Assembly: GCA_020632995.1 (NCBI GenBank)
Contig: JACKEN010000004.1
Location: 62,001-126,000, forward strand
From: Deltaproteobacteria bacterium
GTDB taxonomy: Bacteria; Myxococcota; Kuafuiibacteriia; Kuafuiibacteriales; Kuafuiibacteriaceae
Direction: 5' to 3'
Length of the DNA stretch: 64,000 bases
In this document: positions 20,263 through 28,264 of the stretch, in pieces
Layout of the letters: every line of letters begins with the position of its first letter
Numbering within the stretch: position 1 is the first letter of the stretch
Notes under the pieces: model-generated
What the model saw: the letters and a program-made list of their open reading frames with translations, nothing else
Databases searched by the model: none
Told to the model about the DNA's origin: nothing
Made by a program: the position numbers and the translations under genes

Positions 20263-21150
20263 TCACGTCGTCGCGGAGGGCGGTGGGCCTCCGATTCTCA
20301 CCGGCACCCGCTCCAGGAGCCCCTCGCCGTAGACCTGGTGGAGCTGGAGCGGCTCGAGGTGCACGTAGCCGATGTGGCAGCGGCACGCCTCGTTCGGGCA
20401 GGGCCGGGGCCCGAGGGCCCGCTCCCAGCCCGGGTCCCGGATGTTCCCCAGCACCTCGGGCACGAAGTGGCAACGGCGCACGTCGCCCACCCCGTCCACC
20501 GTCACCACGGTGTGGCCGGTGCGGCAGGCCAACCCCCGGCTCGGGTGAGGGTGCAGGTTGTCCTGCATCCTCGGATCCACCGCGAGCATCCGGGCGCGCT
20601 CCTGCTCGGTGTGGGTCTCGACCTCGGGCCGGTACGCGTTGATCCACACGTAGACCTCGGGCGGCAAGGCGGCCCTGAGGGCCTCGATCGCCGAAAGCTG
20701 GTCGCGTCGGCCAACCGCCCCCACGCTGAAGGACACCCTCCTCCGGATGAGCTGCTCGCAGCGCCCCACGAAGCGCTCGAGGGAGACCTGGGAGGGGTGG
20801 TAGGTGCACCACAGCCCCACCTTCGTGACGTCCGCCCCCTCGAGGAAGGCGACCGAGGCGTGCAGGTTGGTCTGCACCGCCACCTTCACCACGTGGGGAA
20901 GCTTCGACAGAGCGATGAACGTCTCGCGGTACCAAGGGCGCACCAGGGCCTCGCCCCAGGGGGTGAAGAACACCGCGGTGGGCCGACGCCGGGCCTCGAC
21001 CCACTCGTAGAAGTCGGCGAGGGCGTGGGCGTCGGCGACCTGCTCCTCCTTCGACTCCACCCGCTTCGCGAAGGGGCAGTAGTCGCAGGCGTAGTTGCAG
21101 CTCACCAGGCGCCCCCGGTACAGCACGGTGAGGGCATCGCTCAGGTCCAT
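20263..21150 (-). CDS. STM4011-family radical SAM protein
   Basis: The product is 295 residues. The radical-SAM cluster motif CNYACDYC (Cys 18, 22, 25) is followed by a TIM-barrel-like body. A C-terminal Cys set (RRCHF, CPNEACRCH) could bind an auxiliary iron-sulfur cluster, as in SPASM/twitch enzymes. It matches the STM4011 family, named from Salmonella, whose reaction is not established. It is the last gene of a five-gene cassette and overlaps the STM4012-type gene by 10 bases. Family assignment is from remembered sequence patterns and cassette order. Confidence 0.85.
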   Translation of the reverse strand: MDLSDALTVLYRGRLVSCNYACDYCPFAKRVESKEEQVADAHALADFYEWVEARRRPTAVFFTPWGEALVRPWYRETFIALSKLPHVVKVAVQTNLHASVAFLEGADVTKVGLWCTYHPSQVSLERFVGRCEQLIRRRVSFSVGAVGRRDQLSAIEALRAALPPEVYVWINAYRPEVETHTEQERARMLAVDPRMQDNLHPHPSRGLACRTGHTVVTVDGVGDVRRCHFVPEVLGNIRDPGWERALGPRPCPNEACRCHIGYVHLEPLQLHQVYGEGLLERVPVRIGGPPPSATT

Positions 21151-22466
21151 GTGAAGGTCTCCATGTTTTCACGCACCGCCTGGGAGAAGAGCCACGGCCC
21201 GATGGCGTCCGAGCGCTCCAGGCCCCGCTCGGTGAGCGCGAGGCGGTCGTCGGTCGCGAGGACGAGCCCCCGCGCCGCCAGCTGCTCGAGCTCGGGGAGG
21301 AGCGCCATCGGATCGCGCCCGAAGCGGGCCTTTGCCTCCGCCCGCGCCAGCCCGCGGACCTGCAGGAGCGAGAGCAGCACGTACCGCCGCAGGATGTCCT
21401 CGTCGGCGAGGGCGATGCCGTGGTGGGCGAGCGCGAAGTCCGCCCTCGCGCGGCCCGAGTAGTCCTCGATCAGGCTCCTCACCGCGGCACGGGCCACCGC
21501 GTAGGGCCAGGCGTAGTGCAGACGCCGGGTGTACGAGCGCGCCCCGCAGCCCAGCCCGATCATCCCGTCCTGGTCGCAGCGGTACGGCAGGCTGTCTTGC
21601 GCGTCACCTCCCGGCCGGCGGAACATACGCATGCTCACCTGCTCGTAGCCCGCGGCGAGGAGCCGCTCCCGGCCGCGACGGTAGGCGTCCAGGCGCTGGT
21701 CGTCCCAGGACCACCCCCGTCGGCCGAGGCCGGTGAGGGGGCGGACGTAGAGCGGGTACAGGTAGAGCTCCTCCGGGGCCCAGGCGAGCGCCGCGTCCAG
21801 GCTGGCCTGCCAGCGCGCCGGGGTCTGCCCTGCCCCGCCGTACATGAGGTCGATGTTCAGGCACCGAAAGCCCGCGTCGCGGATCCGCTGGAGGGCGGCC
21901 TCGACCTCGGCCGCCCGCTGCGGGCGGTACAGGGCGTCGGTCTCGTCCGCGAAGAAGCTCTGCACCCCGATGCTCACCCGGTGCACGCCCCACGCCTTCA
22001 GCACCGCGAGGCGCTCGGCGGTGGCGGTGGCGGGCGAGGTCTCCACCGAGGCGAGGCGCCCCTCGGGGCTGAGCCGCAGGTTGTCCTGCAGGCCGCGGAA
22101 CAGGCGCTCCAGCTCGCCGGGCTCCAGGTAGGTGGGGGTGCCGCCGCCCACCGCCATCCGGGCGAAGCGCCACGCGCCCAGGGCCTCCGCCACCGCCGCG
22201 GCCTGCCGCTCCAGGGCGCCCAGGTACGCGGTGACCTGGCCCCGCCGGGCGTCGGTGGTGGTGAAGAGGTTGCAGAAGCCGCAGCGCATCTCGCAGAACG
22301 GGATGTGCACGTAGCCGAAGAGGCCCTCCTTCGGCTCCTCGGCCCAGACCCGGGCGAGGGGCAGCGCGGGCTCGAGCGGCCGGTGCGCGGTCTTGTGCGG
22401 GTAGCTGTAGACGTAGCCCACGTAGGGGCTGCCGCTCGCCACCGCGTCGAGGGTCAGACCGCTCAC
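21141..22466 (-). CDS. STM4012-family radical SAM protein (HemN-like)
   Basis: The product is 441 residues. It has the HemN-type motif HIPFCEMRCGFCNLF (CX3CX2C plus a fourth nearby position), GGGTPTYL, and SIGVQSF, and a C-terminal winged-helix-like domain. Annotation as coproporphyrinogen III oxidase would be tempting, but the cassette context and C-terminus point to the STM4012 family of unknown substrate. It starts at GTG 22466, overlapping the upstream stop as GTGA. Confidence 0.87.
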   Translation of the reverse strand: MSGLTLDAVASGSPYVGYVYSYPHKTAHRPLEPALPLARVWAEEPKEGLFGYVHIPFCEMRCGFCNLFTTTDARRGQVTAYLGALERQAAAVAEALGAWRFARMAVGGGTPTYLEPGELERLFRGLQDNLRLSPEGRLASVETSPATATAERLAVLKAWGVHRVSIGVQSFFADETDALYRPQRAAEVEAALQRIRDAGFRCLNIDLMYGGAGQTPARWQASLDAALAWAPEELYLYPLYVRPLTGLGRRGWSWDDQRLDAYRRGRERLLAAGYEQVSMRMFRRPGGDAQDSLPYRCDQDGMIGLGCGARSYTRRLHYAWPYAVARAAVRSLIEDYSGRARADFALAHHGIALADEDILRRYVLLSLLQVRGLARAEAKARFGRDPMALLPELEQLAARGLVLATDDRLALTERGLERSDAIGPWLFSQAVRENMETFTWT

Positions 22467-23275
22467 GCCGCCTGCTCCTCTTTGGGCAGGAGCCGGGCCG
22501 CGAAGGGCACCTCCCACACCACGGGGTGGGCCAGGCGGTGCCCGCGGTAGCCGTCCTCGCCGTAGGCGGTGCCGTGGTCGCTGGTGAGGATGAGGAGCTG
22601 GGGCGCCCGCCGCCGCAGGCCCGCGACCAGGCGCCCGAGGTGGGCGTCGGCGTAGGCGAGCGCGGCAAGCTGGGTTGCGGGGCTGTCCTCGGCCGCGTCG
22701 GCGAAGATGCAGTTGGGTTGGTGGAGGGCGGAGACATTCAAGAGGGTGAAGAGGCGCCGCGCCGGAGGGAGCGCGGCGGCGGAGGCCAGGACCCGCGCCA
22801 CCTGGCGCTCGGTGGAGATGGGCGAGGTCACCGAGTACTCGGGCGCCCAGTGGCGCTCGGCGAAGCGCCCGGAGATCACCGTCCCGAGGGGCGAGGCGGG
22901 GTTGAAGAAGCCCACCCCACCCACGCACAGGGTGTGGTAGCCGGCGGCGGCCAGCCCCGCCGGGAGGTCCGGGGCGTCGAACACCCACGTCTCGTCCACC
23001 GTGGTCTCGCTCCCCGCGAACCGGGCCGCGAACAGGCGCGGGTGCGGGCCGGGCGCGGCGGGGGTGGGCAGGAACCCAGCCAGGAAGGCCTGGTGGGCGG
23101 CGAGGGTGAAGGTCGCGGGGCTGTGGCGGCGCTCCCACCCCGCCTCGCCGAGCAGATCCGCGATCGCCGGGGTGCGCCGGCTGCGCAGGCCCTCCTGCGC
23201 CACGTCCCAGCGCAGGGTGTCGAGGGTGATGAGGAGGATGTCGGCGGCCCCCACCGCCCGGCGCGCGTTCAGCAT
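22463..23275 (-). CDS. STM4013/SEN3800-family hydrolase (sulfatase-like fold)
   Basis: The product is 270 residues of the alkaline phosphatase/sulfatase superfamily. The N-terminal ILLITLDTLRWD supplies a metal-binding Asp, and ILTSDHGTAYGED near 215-235 supplies the C-terminal metal ligands. A Thr in the nucleophile region (FTLAAH) may replace the sulfatase Cys/Ser. It probably hydrolyses a phosphate, phosphonate or sulfate ester in the cytoplasm, since no signal peptide is seen. It overlaps its neighbours by 7 and 4 bases. Confidence 0.85.
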   Translation of the reverse strand: MLNARRAVGAADILLITLDTLRWDVAQEGLRSRRTPAIADLLGEAGWERRHSPATFTLAAHQAFLAGFLPTPAAPGPHPRLFAARFAGSETTVDETWVFDAPDLPAGLAAAGYHTLCVGGVGFFNPASPLGTVISGRFAERHWAPEYSVTSPISTERQVARVLASAAALPPARRLFTLLNVSALHQPNCIFADAAEDSPATQLAALAYADAHLGRLVAGLRRRAPQLLILTSDHGTAYGEDGYRGHRLAHPVVWEVPFAARLLPKEEQAA

Positions 23276-24813
23276 CGGAGCACCTCACGCAGCCCGAGCA
23301 CGTCCGAGATCTGGTGATCCGGGGCGGGGAGCCGCTCGGGATAGCCGCGGCCCCTCGCCACCCAGCAGGTCCGAAGGCCCGCCTGCCGCGCCCCCGCCAT
23401 GTCGCGCACCGGGTCGTCGCCCACGTAGAGGGCGCGGGCCGCCCCCACCCCCAGGCGCTCAAGGGCCGCCGCGAAGGCCCGCGGGCTGGGCTTCTGGGCC
23501 CCGAGCTCCTGGGAGATCACCACCACCTCGAACAGCCCGGCCAGCCCCGCCGCCTCGAGCTTGGCCCGCTGCCTCGCCCCGCCGCCGTCGCTGACCAGCG
23601 CCAACTTGTACCGCGCCGCCACCGCCTCGAGCAGCGCCGCCACCCCGGCCGGGGCCGCGGGGCCCACCAGGGTGCCGTCCAGGTCGAACAAGACCGCGTC
23701 GAGTGGCGGGACCTGCGCCCGGCTCGACCGAATCAGCGCTGCCACCTGCGCGTCGTGGGGGCCCTCCCCCTCCGGCGCCACCCCCTTCAGCCAGTCTCCG
23801 AACGCGTTCACCTCCAGCACCGCGTGCCGGCGCAGGTCCGAACCCACCGCGACGTCCAGCCCCAGGCTGAGCGAGCGCGGGAAGCACGCCGCAACCCGGG
23901 TTGCGGTCTCGAGCAGCCGCGCCCACGCCGCGGGGTCGACCCGCGCCTCGAGCGCGGCCATCGGTCGACGGTCACCGCCCAGGTGGAGGTTGGTGAAGGG
24001 GGTCGGGCTCACCCGGGTCACGCCGTGGGTCACCCGGCCCGCCACCGTCACCAGGCGCAGGTCGGCGGCGCCGCCGTGCAGGCTGGCCTTCGGGAACCAG
24101 CGCTCGGCGTGGGCCCCGAGCGCCCCCAGGCCGGCCACCACCTCCGCCACGTCCGCCTCCCGGGTCAGGTGCCGCACCCGCCGGGTGTCGTAGAGCGCGC
24201 CGTCCGCCACCTCCACCGTGGTGAAGGCTCGGACCGCGGGCCCGCGGGTGGAGAGGGCCAGCATGCCGCTGGCGGAGGCGCCGTAGTCCAGCTTCACGAA
24301 GGCCCGGCCGACCCCCGCCGCGCGCATCTGGTCCCGCAGCGCCGCGAGGTCCCGCACCGGCCCGAGGAGCGCGGGCACCGGGAGCCCGGCCTCGGCCAGC
24401 CGCGCCTTGCAAGCGGGCTTGTCGAAGGCGAGCGCGATCTCGTCCGGGTGGTTGGTGAAGGCGAGCCCGCGGGCCGCCAGCGCCCCGAGCAAGCGCACGA
24501 AGCCCAGGTGGGCCTGCCGCGCCCCCGCCAGGCGACCGCGATCCGCCACCACCGCCGCCGCCTGCGCGGCCGACAGCGGCGCTCCGCCCTCGGCCTCCAC
24601 CGCCGGCGCCCCGTGCGTGATCAACGCGGCCCGGAGCCCGGGATCCCGGCCGGGGGTCTCCAGCCGCACCCCGTCGGCGCCCTCCAGCCGCGCCCACCCG
24701 CCCGCGAGGAGCTCACCGTACTCCACCCGCCGCGTGGCCAGGCCCGCCCTCGCCGCCGCTGCCTCGAAGGCCCGGGCGCGGGCGCACCCGGGGCCCGCCA
24801 CCACCGCGATCAT
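23269..24813 (-). CDS. STM4014-family (ATP-grasp-like) protein fused to a HAD hydrolase
   Basis: The product is 514 residues. Residues 1 to about 370 match the STM4014 family, which resembles ATP-grasp enzymes: a DKPACKARLAEAGLPVP segment, AFVKLDYGASASGM, and the terminal metal-binding AVLEVNAFGDWL. Residues about 375-514 are a haloacid-dehalogenase-type phosphatase with DAVLFDLDGTLVG, LVSDGGG, QKPSP and YVGDDPVRD. The fusion suggests ligation and phosphate removal steps in one pathway. ATG 24813 overlaps the preceding stop (TGATG); GTG 24816 is the alternative. Confidence 0.82.
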   Translation of the reverse strand: MIAVVAGPGCARARAFEAAAARAGLATRRVEYGELLAGGWARLEGADGVRLETPGRDPGLRAALITHGAPAVEAEGGAPLSAAQAAAVVADRGRLAGARQAHLGFVRLLGALAARGLAFTNHPDEIALAFDKPACKARLAEAGLPVPALLGPVRDLAALRDQMRAAGVGRAFVKLDYGASASGMLALSTRGPAVRAFTTVEVADGALYDTRRVRHLTREADVAEVVAGLGALGAHAERWFPKASLHGGAADLRLVTVAGRVTHGVTRVSPTPFTNLHLGGDRRPMAALEARVDPAAWARLLETATRVAACFPRSLSLGLDVAVGSDLRRHAVLEVNAFGDWLKGVAPEGEGPHDAQVAALIRSSRAQVPPLDAVLFDLDGTLVGPAAPAGVAALLEAVAARYKLALVSDGGGARQRAKLEAAGLAGLFEVVVISQELGAQKPSPRAFAAALERLGVGAARALYVGDDPVRDMAGARQAGLRTCWVARGRGYPERLPAPDHQISDVLGLREVLRC

Positions 24814-25751
24814 CACTCGGAGACGGCCACGTAGCGGTGGTCCCGATCGTCCCAGCGGTCCGGAGCCTTCACATCGCTGGCGTCCACCTCGATCCCCAGG
24901 CCGCCGAGGCGCGCCACCGCCTCCGGGCTGGCGTAGTGGTGGTGGATGTCGAGCTTCTCGAGCCCGCCCAGCCGCCCGGAGTCGACGAGGGCCTGGATCC
25001 CGACGTCGCCCAGGGTGCCGAGGGACAGGTCGAGCACCCTCAGCCCCTTCGGCCAGGGCGCGGTGGCCAGCACCTGGGCCACCTCGTCCGCGATCATCGA
25101 GTCGCGCAGGCCCAGGTAGCGGAGCTTGGGGCAGCGCAGGCTCGTCAACATCGCCTGCACATCGGACGGCGCGCCGTTCCAGCCATAGCCGTCGTCCCCC
25201 AGCCAGAGCTCGAGGTGGGTGAGCTCCGGCAGGTCCGCCTGCGCGACCTGCCGGAGGATCTGCACGTCGAGGCCGCCCGTCTCGACGATCAGGGTCTCGA
25301 GGCGGGCGTGCTCCAGCGCCCCGAGGGAGAGGCCGTTGCCCCCGCGCAAGCGGAGTTGACGGAGGTCAGGGAACGCCGCGTACAGCGGTGAGACGTCGGT
25401 CTGGTTGATCCACGAGATCTCGCAGTCCTCGTAGATCATGTCTCCGATGAAGAGGTCGGTGAGCCCCGACAGCGCCCCCTTGACCTCGACCAGCGCCGCC
25501 ACCAGCGGCCCGAAGTCGTTGCCCTCCCCGGTGCCGCCGATGTCCCCGACCACCAGCGCGGTCACGAGGTGCGCGTCGGGGTGGGCGGCGAGCTGGCGGA
25601 GGTCGTCCACCGCGCTCTGGCCGTCCTCGTGCCGGTCGTAGTCGATGTGGATCCGAGGCGCGGTGCTGCCGGCGTCCGTCAGGCCCTCCGCGGGGTCGTA
25701 GGCCCGGACCGGCTTGCCGCCAAAGACCTCGGTGCTGTCGGAGATGGTCAT
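24813..25751 (-). CDS. STM4015-family protein with leucine-rich-repeat-like region
   Basis: The product is 312 residues. The N-terminus (EVFGGKPVRAYDP) and central repeats of the type LRQLRLRGGN, LRYLGLRDS, LRVLDLSLGTLGDVGIQAL and LEKLDIHHHY mark it as the STM4015 family with a leucine-rich-repeat-like solenoid. No catalytic motif is seen, so it may bind or be the substrate of the neighbouring radical SAM enzymes. It is the first gene of the cassette, starting at ATG 25751, 24 bases after the pentaheme lipoprotein gene. Confidence 0.82.
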   Translation of the reverse strand: MTISDSTEVFGGKPVRAYDPAEGLTDAGSTAPRIHIDYDRHEDGQSAVDDLRQLAAHPDAHLVTALVVGDIGGTGEGNDFGPLVAALVEVKGALSGLTDLFIGDMIYEDCEISWINQTDVSPLYAAFPDLRQLRLRGGNGLSLGALEHARLETLIVETGGLDVQILRQVAQADLPELTHLELWLGDDGYGWNGAPSDVQAMLTSLRCPKLRYLGLRDSMIADEVAQVLATAPWPKGLRVLDLSLGTLGDVGIQALVDSGRLGGLEKLDIHHHYASPEAVARLGGLGIEVDASDVKAPDRWDDRDHRYVAVSE

Positions 25752-25774
25752 GGCGCGGGAGCATAGTCCCGCCC

Positions 25775-27403
25775 TCAGCGGGGCACCACCGCCTCGGCCT
25801 CGGCCATGTCCACGATGCGGTTGTTGTCGATGATCGCCTCGGTCACGAGGTCGGGGTGCCGCGCGGCCAGGGCCCGCAGGAGCTCGGGGGGCAGGGCCCG
25901 GTAGCGCAGGCGCACCGAGGCCCGCACCGGCCCCTCGACCGGCCGGGTCAGCGGCACCGCGTAGCGCACCACCCGGGGGACCCCCGGCACGAGCGAGGGG
26001 CGGTGGTCGATGGCGTCGGCGGCCAGCGGGTTGATCACCGGGCGCCACCCGCCCTCGACCTTCTGGAGGAACGCGTTCTGGAAGTTCACGAGGTCCACGT
26101 CGGGGCCAGGGGTCGTCTCATCGGCCAGCGTGGCCGGATCCACCACCCGGTGCACGTCCTCGAGGTCCTCGTCATCCAGCCGCCCGTCCGGCACCAGCTC
26201 GCCGGTCTCGGGGTGCGCCTCGTCTCGGAGGTAGCCCGACTCGTACAGCAGCCCCGCGTCGTCCCGCACCTCGATGTGCAACCAGACCTGCCGCTCCTGA
26301 GAGAAGCCGGCCGGCACCCGGTGCCCCGCCCCGACGTTGGTCACCGTGACGTCCACCGGCAGCACCTCGGCCCCCGCGTCGAGGCGCTCGGGCACCTTCA
26401 GCGCGAGCGTGCACGCGGCCCGCAGCATGGCGGTGCGCCGCTCGTGCTGGCCCACCGGGAACCCGAAGCGGTCCACCTCGGGGCTCGAGACGTTGGGGAA
26501 GCGCGGGTCGTCGATCAGGGGGGTGGAGACCGCGGTGAAGGCGTGCACCGCGTGCCGTCGGGCCGGCAGGCCGTCACCGAGCGCGATCGGCGTCTCGGGA
26601 TACACCCCCGGCTCGGTGGTGGGGTACAGCGACATGTGGCAGTCCTGGCAGCTGATCGGGCGCCCGTAGCGGTTCACGTTGAAGGCGTAGGCGCTCACCG
26701 CCCACTCGGTGAACAGGTTCTCCACCCGCTGGAACGGCTCGCCCGTCACCAGGTCCGGCTTCGGGAAGCGGACGTCGTGGCAGGCCCCGCAGAACTCGGA
26801 GCTCTTCAAGTAGGCCAGCCCCTCCGCCCCGTGGGCCTGCCCCGGGTTCACGTCGTCATAGGGGCCCCGCTTGGTGAGGGCCGGCGAGTAGCTCAAGGCC
26901 AGGTTCCCGATGCCGTCGTGGGTGAAGCTGGCCTCGTCGTCCGGCCCCTGGACGGAGTGGCAGAAGTCGCAGCTCAGCCCCTCGAGCGACACCGGGGACA
27001 TCGTGTCCCGGGCCGCCGGCCCGCCGAGTGGCGGCAGCTCGTCGTTCAGGTGCGCGGGCGGCGAGTGGCACTTGCTGCAGAAGTTCTTCTGTTCGCCGTC
27101 CGAGGCCACCAGCCCCTCGGAGAGCTCGCGGATGGTGAGCTCGAACGCGTTGAAGACCGGGCTCACCGCCGCGTAGTGCATGGCGGAGCCCCGCCACTCC
27201 CGCAGGTGGTCGGGGTGACAGCCGCCGCAGCTCATCGGATCCGAGAAGTGCAAGCTCCCCGTCATCGACCCGGGAGGCGTCGGCTCGTCGTCCGGCCCAT
27301 CGCAGGCGAGGAGGCCGACCGCGAGGCAAAAGGCGACTTCAAAGGTATGATTTACCGCCTTCACCGCCCTACAGTAGGGGCGGGGCAGGCGGAGATCAAT
27401 CAC
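25775..27403 (-). CDS. Pentaheme c-type cytochrome lipoprotein (cytochrome c554-like)
   Basis: The product is up to 542 residues. Five CxxCH motifs are visible (CGGCH, CSKCH, CDFCH, CGACH, CQDCH) in the first 290 residues, with the CGGCHPDHLREW pattern typical of the cytochrome c554 family. The C-terminal half is beta-rich and heme-free. The signal segment FCLAVGLLAC gives a lipoprotein. GTG 27403 overlaps the upstream stop (GTGA), but GTG 27364 (VKAVNHTFEVAFCLAVGLLA) would give a normal signal-peptide length and may be the true start. Its function is electron transfer or sulfur/nitrogen redox chemistry, not resolvable here. Confidence 0.85.
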   Translation of the reverse strand: MIDLRLPRPYCRAVKAVNHTFEVAFCLAVGLLACDGPDDEPTPPGSMTGSLHFSDPMSCGGCHPDHLREWRGSAMHYAAVSPVFNAFELTIRELSEGLVASDGEQKNFCSKCHSPPAHLNDELPPLGGPAARDTMSPVSLEGLSCDFCHSVQGPDDEASFTHDGIGNLALSYSPALTKRGPYDDVNPGQAHGAEGLAYLKSSEFCGACHDVRFPKPDLVTGEPFQRVENLFTEWAVSAYAFNVNRYGRPISCQDCHMSLYPTTEPGVYPETPIALGDGLPARRHAVHAFTAVSTPLIDDPRFPNVSSPEVDRFGFPVGQHERRTAMLRAACTLALKVPERLDAGAEVLPVDVTVTNVGAGHRVPAGFSQERQVWLHIEVRDDAGLLYESGYLRDEAHPETGELVPDGRLDDEDLEDVHRVVDPATLADETTPGPDVDLVNFQNAFLQKVEGGWRPVINPLAADAIDHRPSLVPGVPRVVRYAVPLTRPVEGPVRASVRLRYRALPPELLRALAARHPDLVTEAIIDNNRIVDMAEAEAVVPR

Positions 27404-28257
27404 CCCTCATATTTGTAGAAGCCCCGGCCGGTCTTCTTGCCCAGCCAGCCGGCGTCGACGTACCGGCGCAACAGGGGCGCGGGGCGGTACTTGGAGTCGC
27501 CCAGGCCGTTGTGGAGGACCTCCATGATGGCCAGGCAGGTGTCGAGGCCGATGAAGTCGGCCAGGGTCAGGGGGCCCATCGGCTGGTTGGTGCCCAGCTT
27601 CATGCCCGCGTCGATGTCCTCGGGGGTGCCGAGGCCCTCCTGCAGCGCAACGACCGCCTCGTTGATCATCGGCATCAGGATCCGGTTCACGATGAAGCCG
27701 GGCTGGTCATCGCTCTGCACCGTGACCTTGCCGAAGCGCTCGGCCAGGGTCCGGGTCTGCTGGAGCGTGACCTCGCTCGTCTGCAGGCCGGGGATGATCT
27801 CGACCAGCTTCATCACCGGCACCGGGTTCATGAAGTGCATGCCGATGAAGCGGTCGGGCCGGGAGGTGCCGGCGGCGAGGCGCGTGATCGAGATGCTCGA
27901 GGTGTTGGAGGCGAGGATGACGCCCTCCTTGGCGACGCCGTCCACCTCCGCGAACACCTTCTTCTTCACCGCCTCGTTCTCGACGATCGCCTCGACCACG
28001 AAGTCCGCCTCGGCGAGCTTGCCCAGCTCGGAGGCGCCCTGGATCCGCGCCAGCAGCTCGGTCTGATCCGAGGCCGACAGGCGGCCCTTGGCCACCAGCT
28101 TGTCGGTGCCCTTCTGGATCCCGACCAGCCCCTTCTCGACCGCGGCCGCCGAGACGTCCGCGAGGATGACCTTCAGCCCGCTCTGGGCCGCAACCTGCGC
28201 GATGCCCGCGCCCATCTGACCGGCGCCGATGACGCCCAGGGTACCTACCTCTGCCAT
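27400..28257 (-). CDS. hbd: 3-hydroxybutyryl-CoA dehydrogenase
   Basis: The product is 285 residues, standard for the family. The Rossmann motif GVIGAGQMGAGIA begins near residue 8, and the catalytic region HFMNPVPVMKLVE contains the active-site His-Glu pair. C-terminal dimerisation segments (GPLTLADFIGLD, GRGFYKYEG) are complete. It interconverts 3-hydroxybutyryl-CoA and acetoacetyl-CoA with NAD(P). It lies 7 bases after the thiolase gene, forming a two-step C4 acyl-CoA unit. ATG 28257 is the conventional start. Confidence 0.96.
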   Translation of the reverse strand: MAEVGTLGVIGAGQMGAGIAQVAAQSGLKVILADVSAAAVEKGLVGIQKGTDKLVAKGRLSASDQTELLARIQGASELGKLAEADFVVEAIVENEAVKKKVFAEVDGVAKEGVILASNTSSISITRLAAGTSRPDRFIGMHFMNPVPVMKLVEIIPGLQTSEVTLQQTRTLAERFGKVTVQSDDQPGFIVNRILMPMINEAVVALQEGLGTPEDIDAGMKLGTNQPMGPLTLADFIGLDTCLAIMEVLHNGLGDSKYRPAPLLRRYVDAGWLGKKTGRGFYKYEG

Positions 28258-28264
28258 GCTCTCC

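Noticed and set aside
20201..21172. N-terminal extension of the hydrolase-like lipoprotein
   Set aside because: It overlaps the STM4011-type gene out of frame; a proper lipoprotein signal begins at ATG 20200.
21141..22466. Calling this gene hemN (coproporphyrinogen dehydrogenase)
   Set aside because: The radical SAM core is HemN-like, but the cassette context and C-terminal region fit the STM4012 family.
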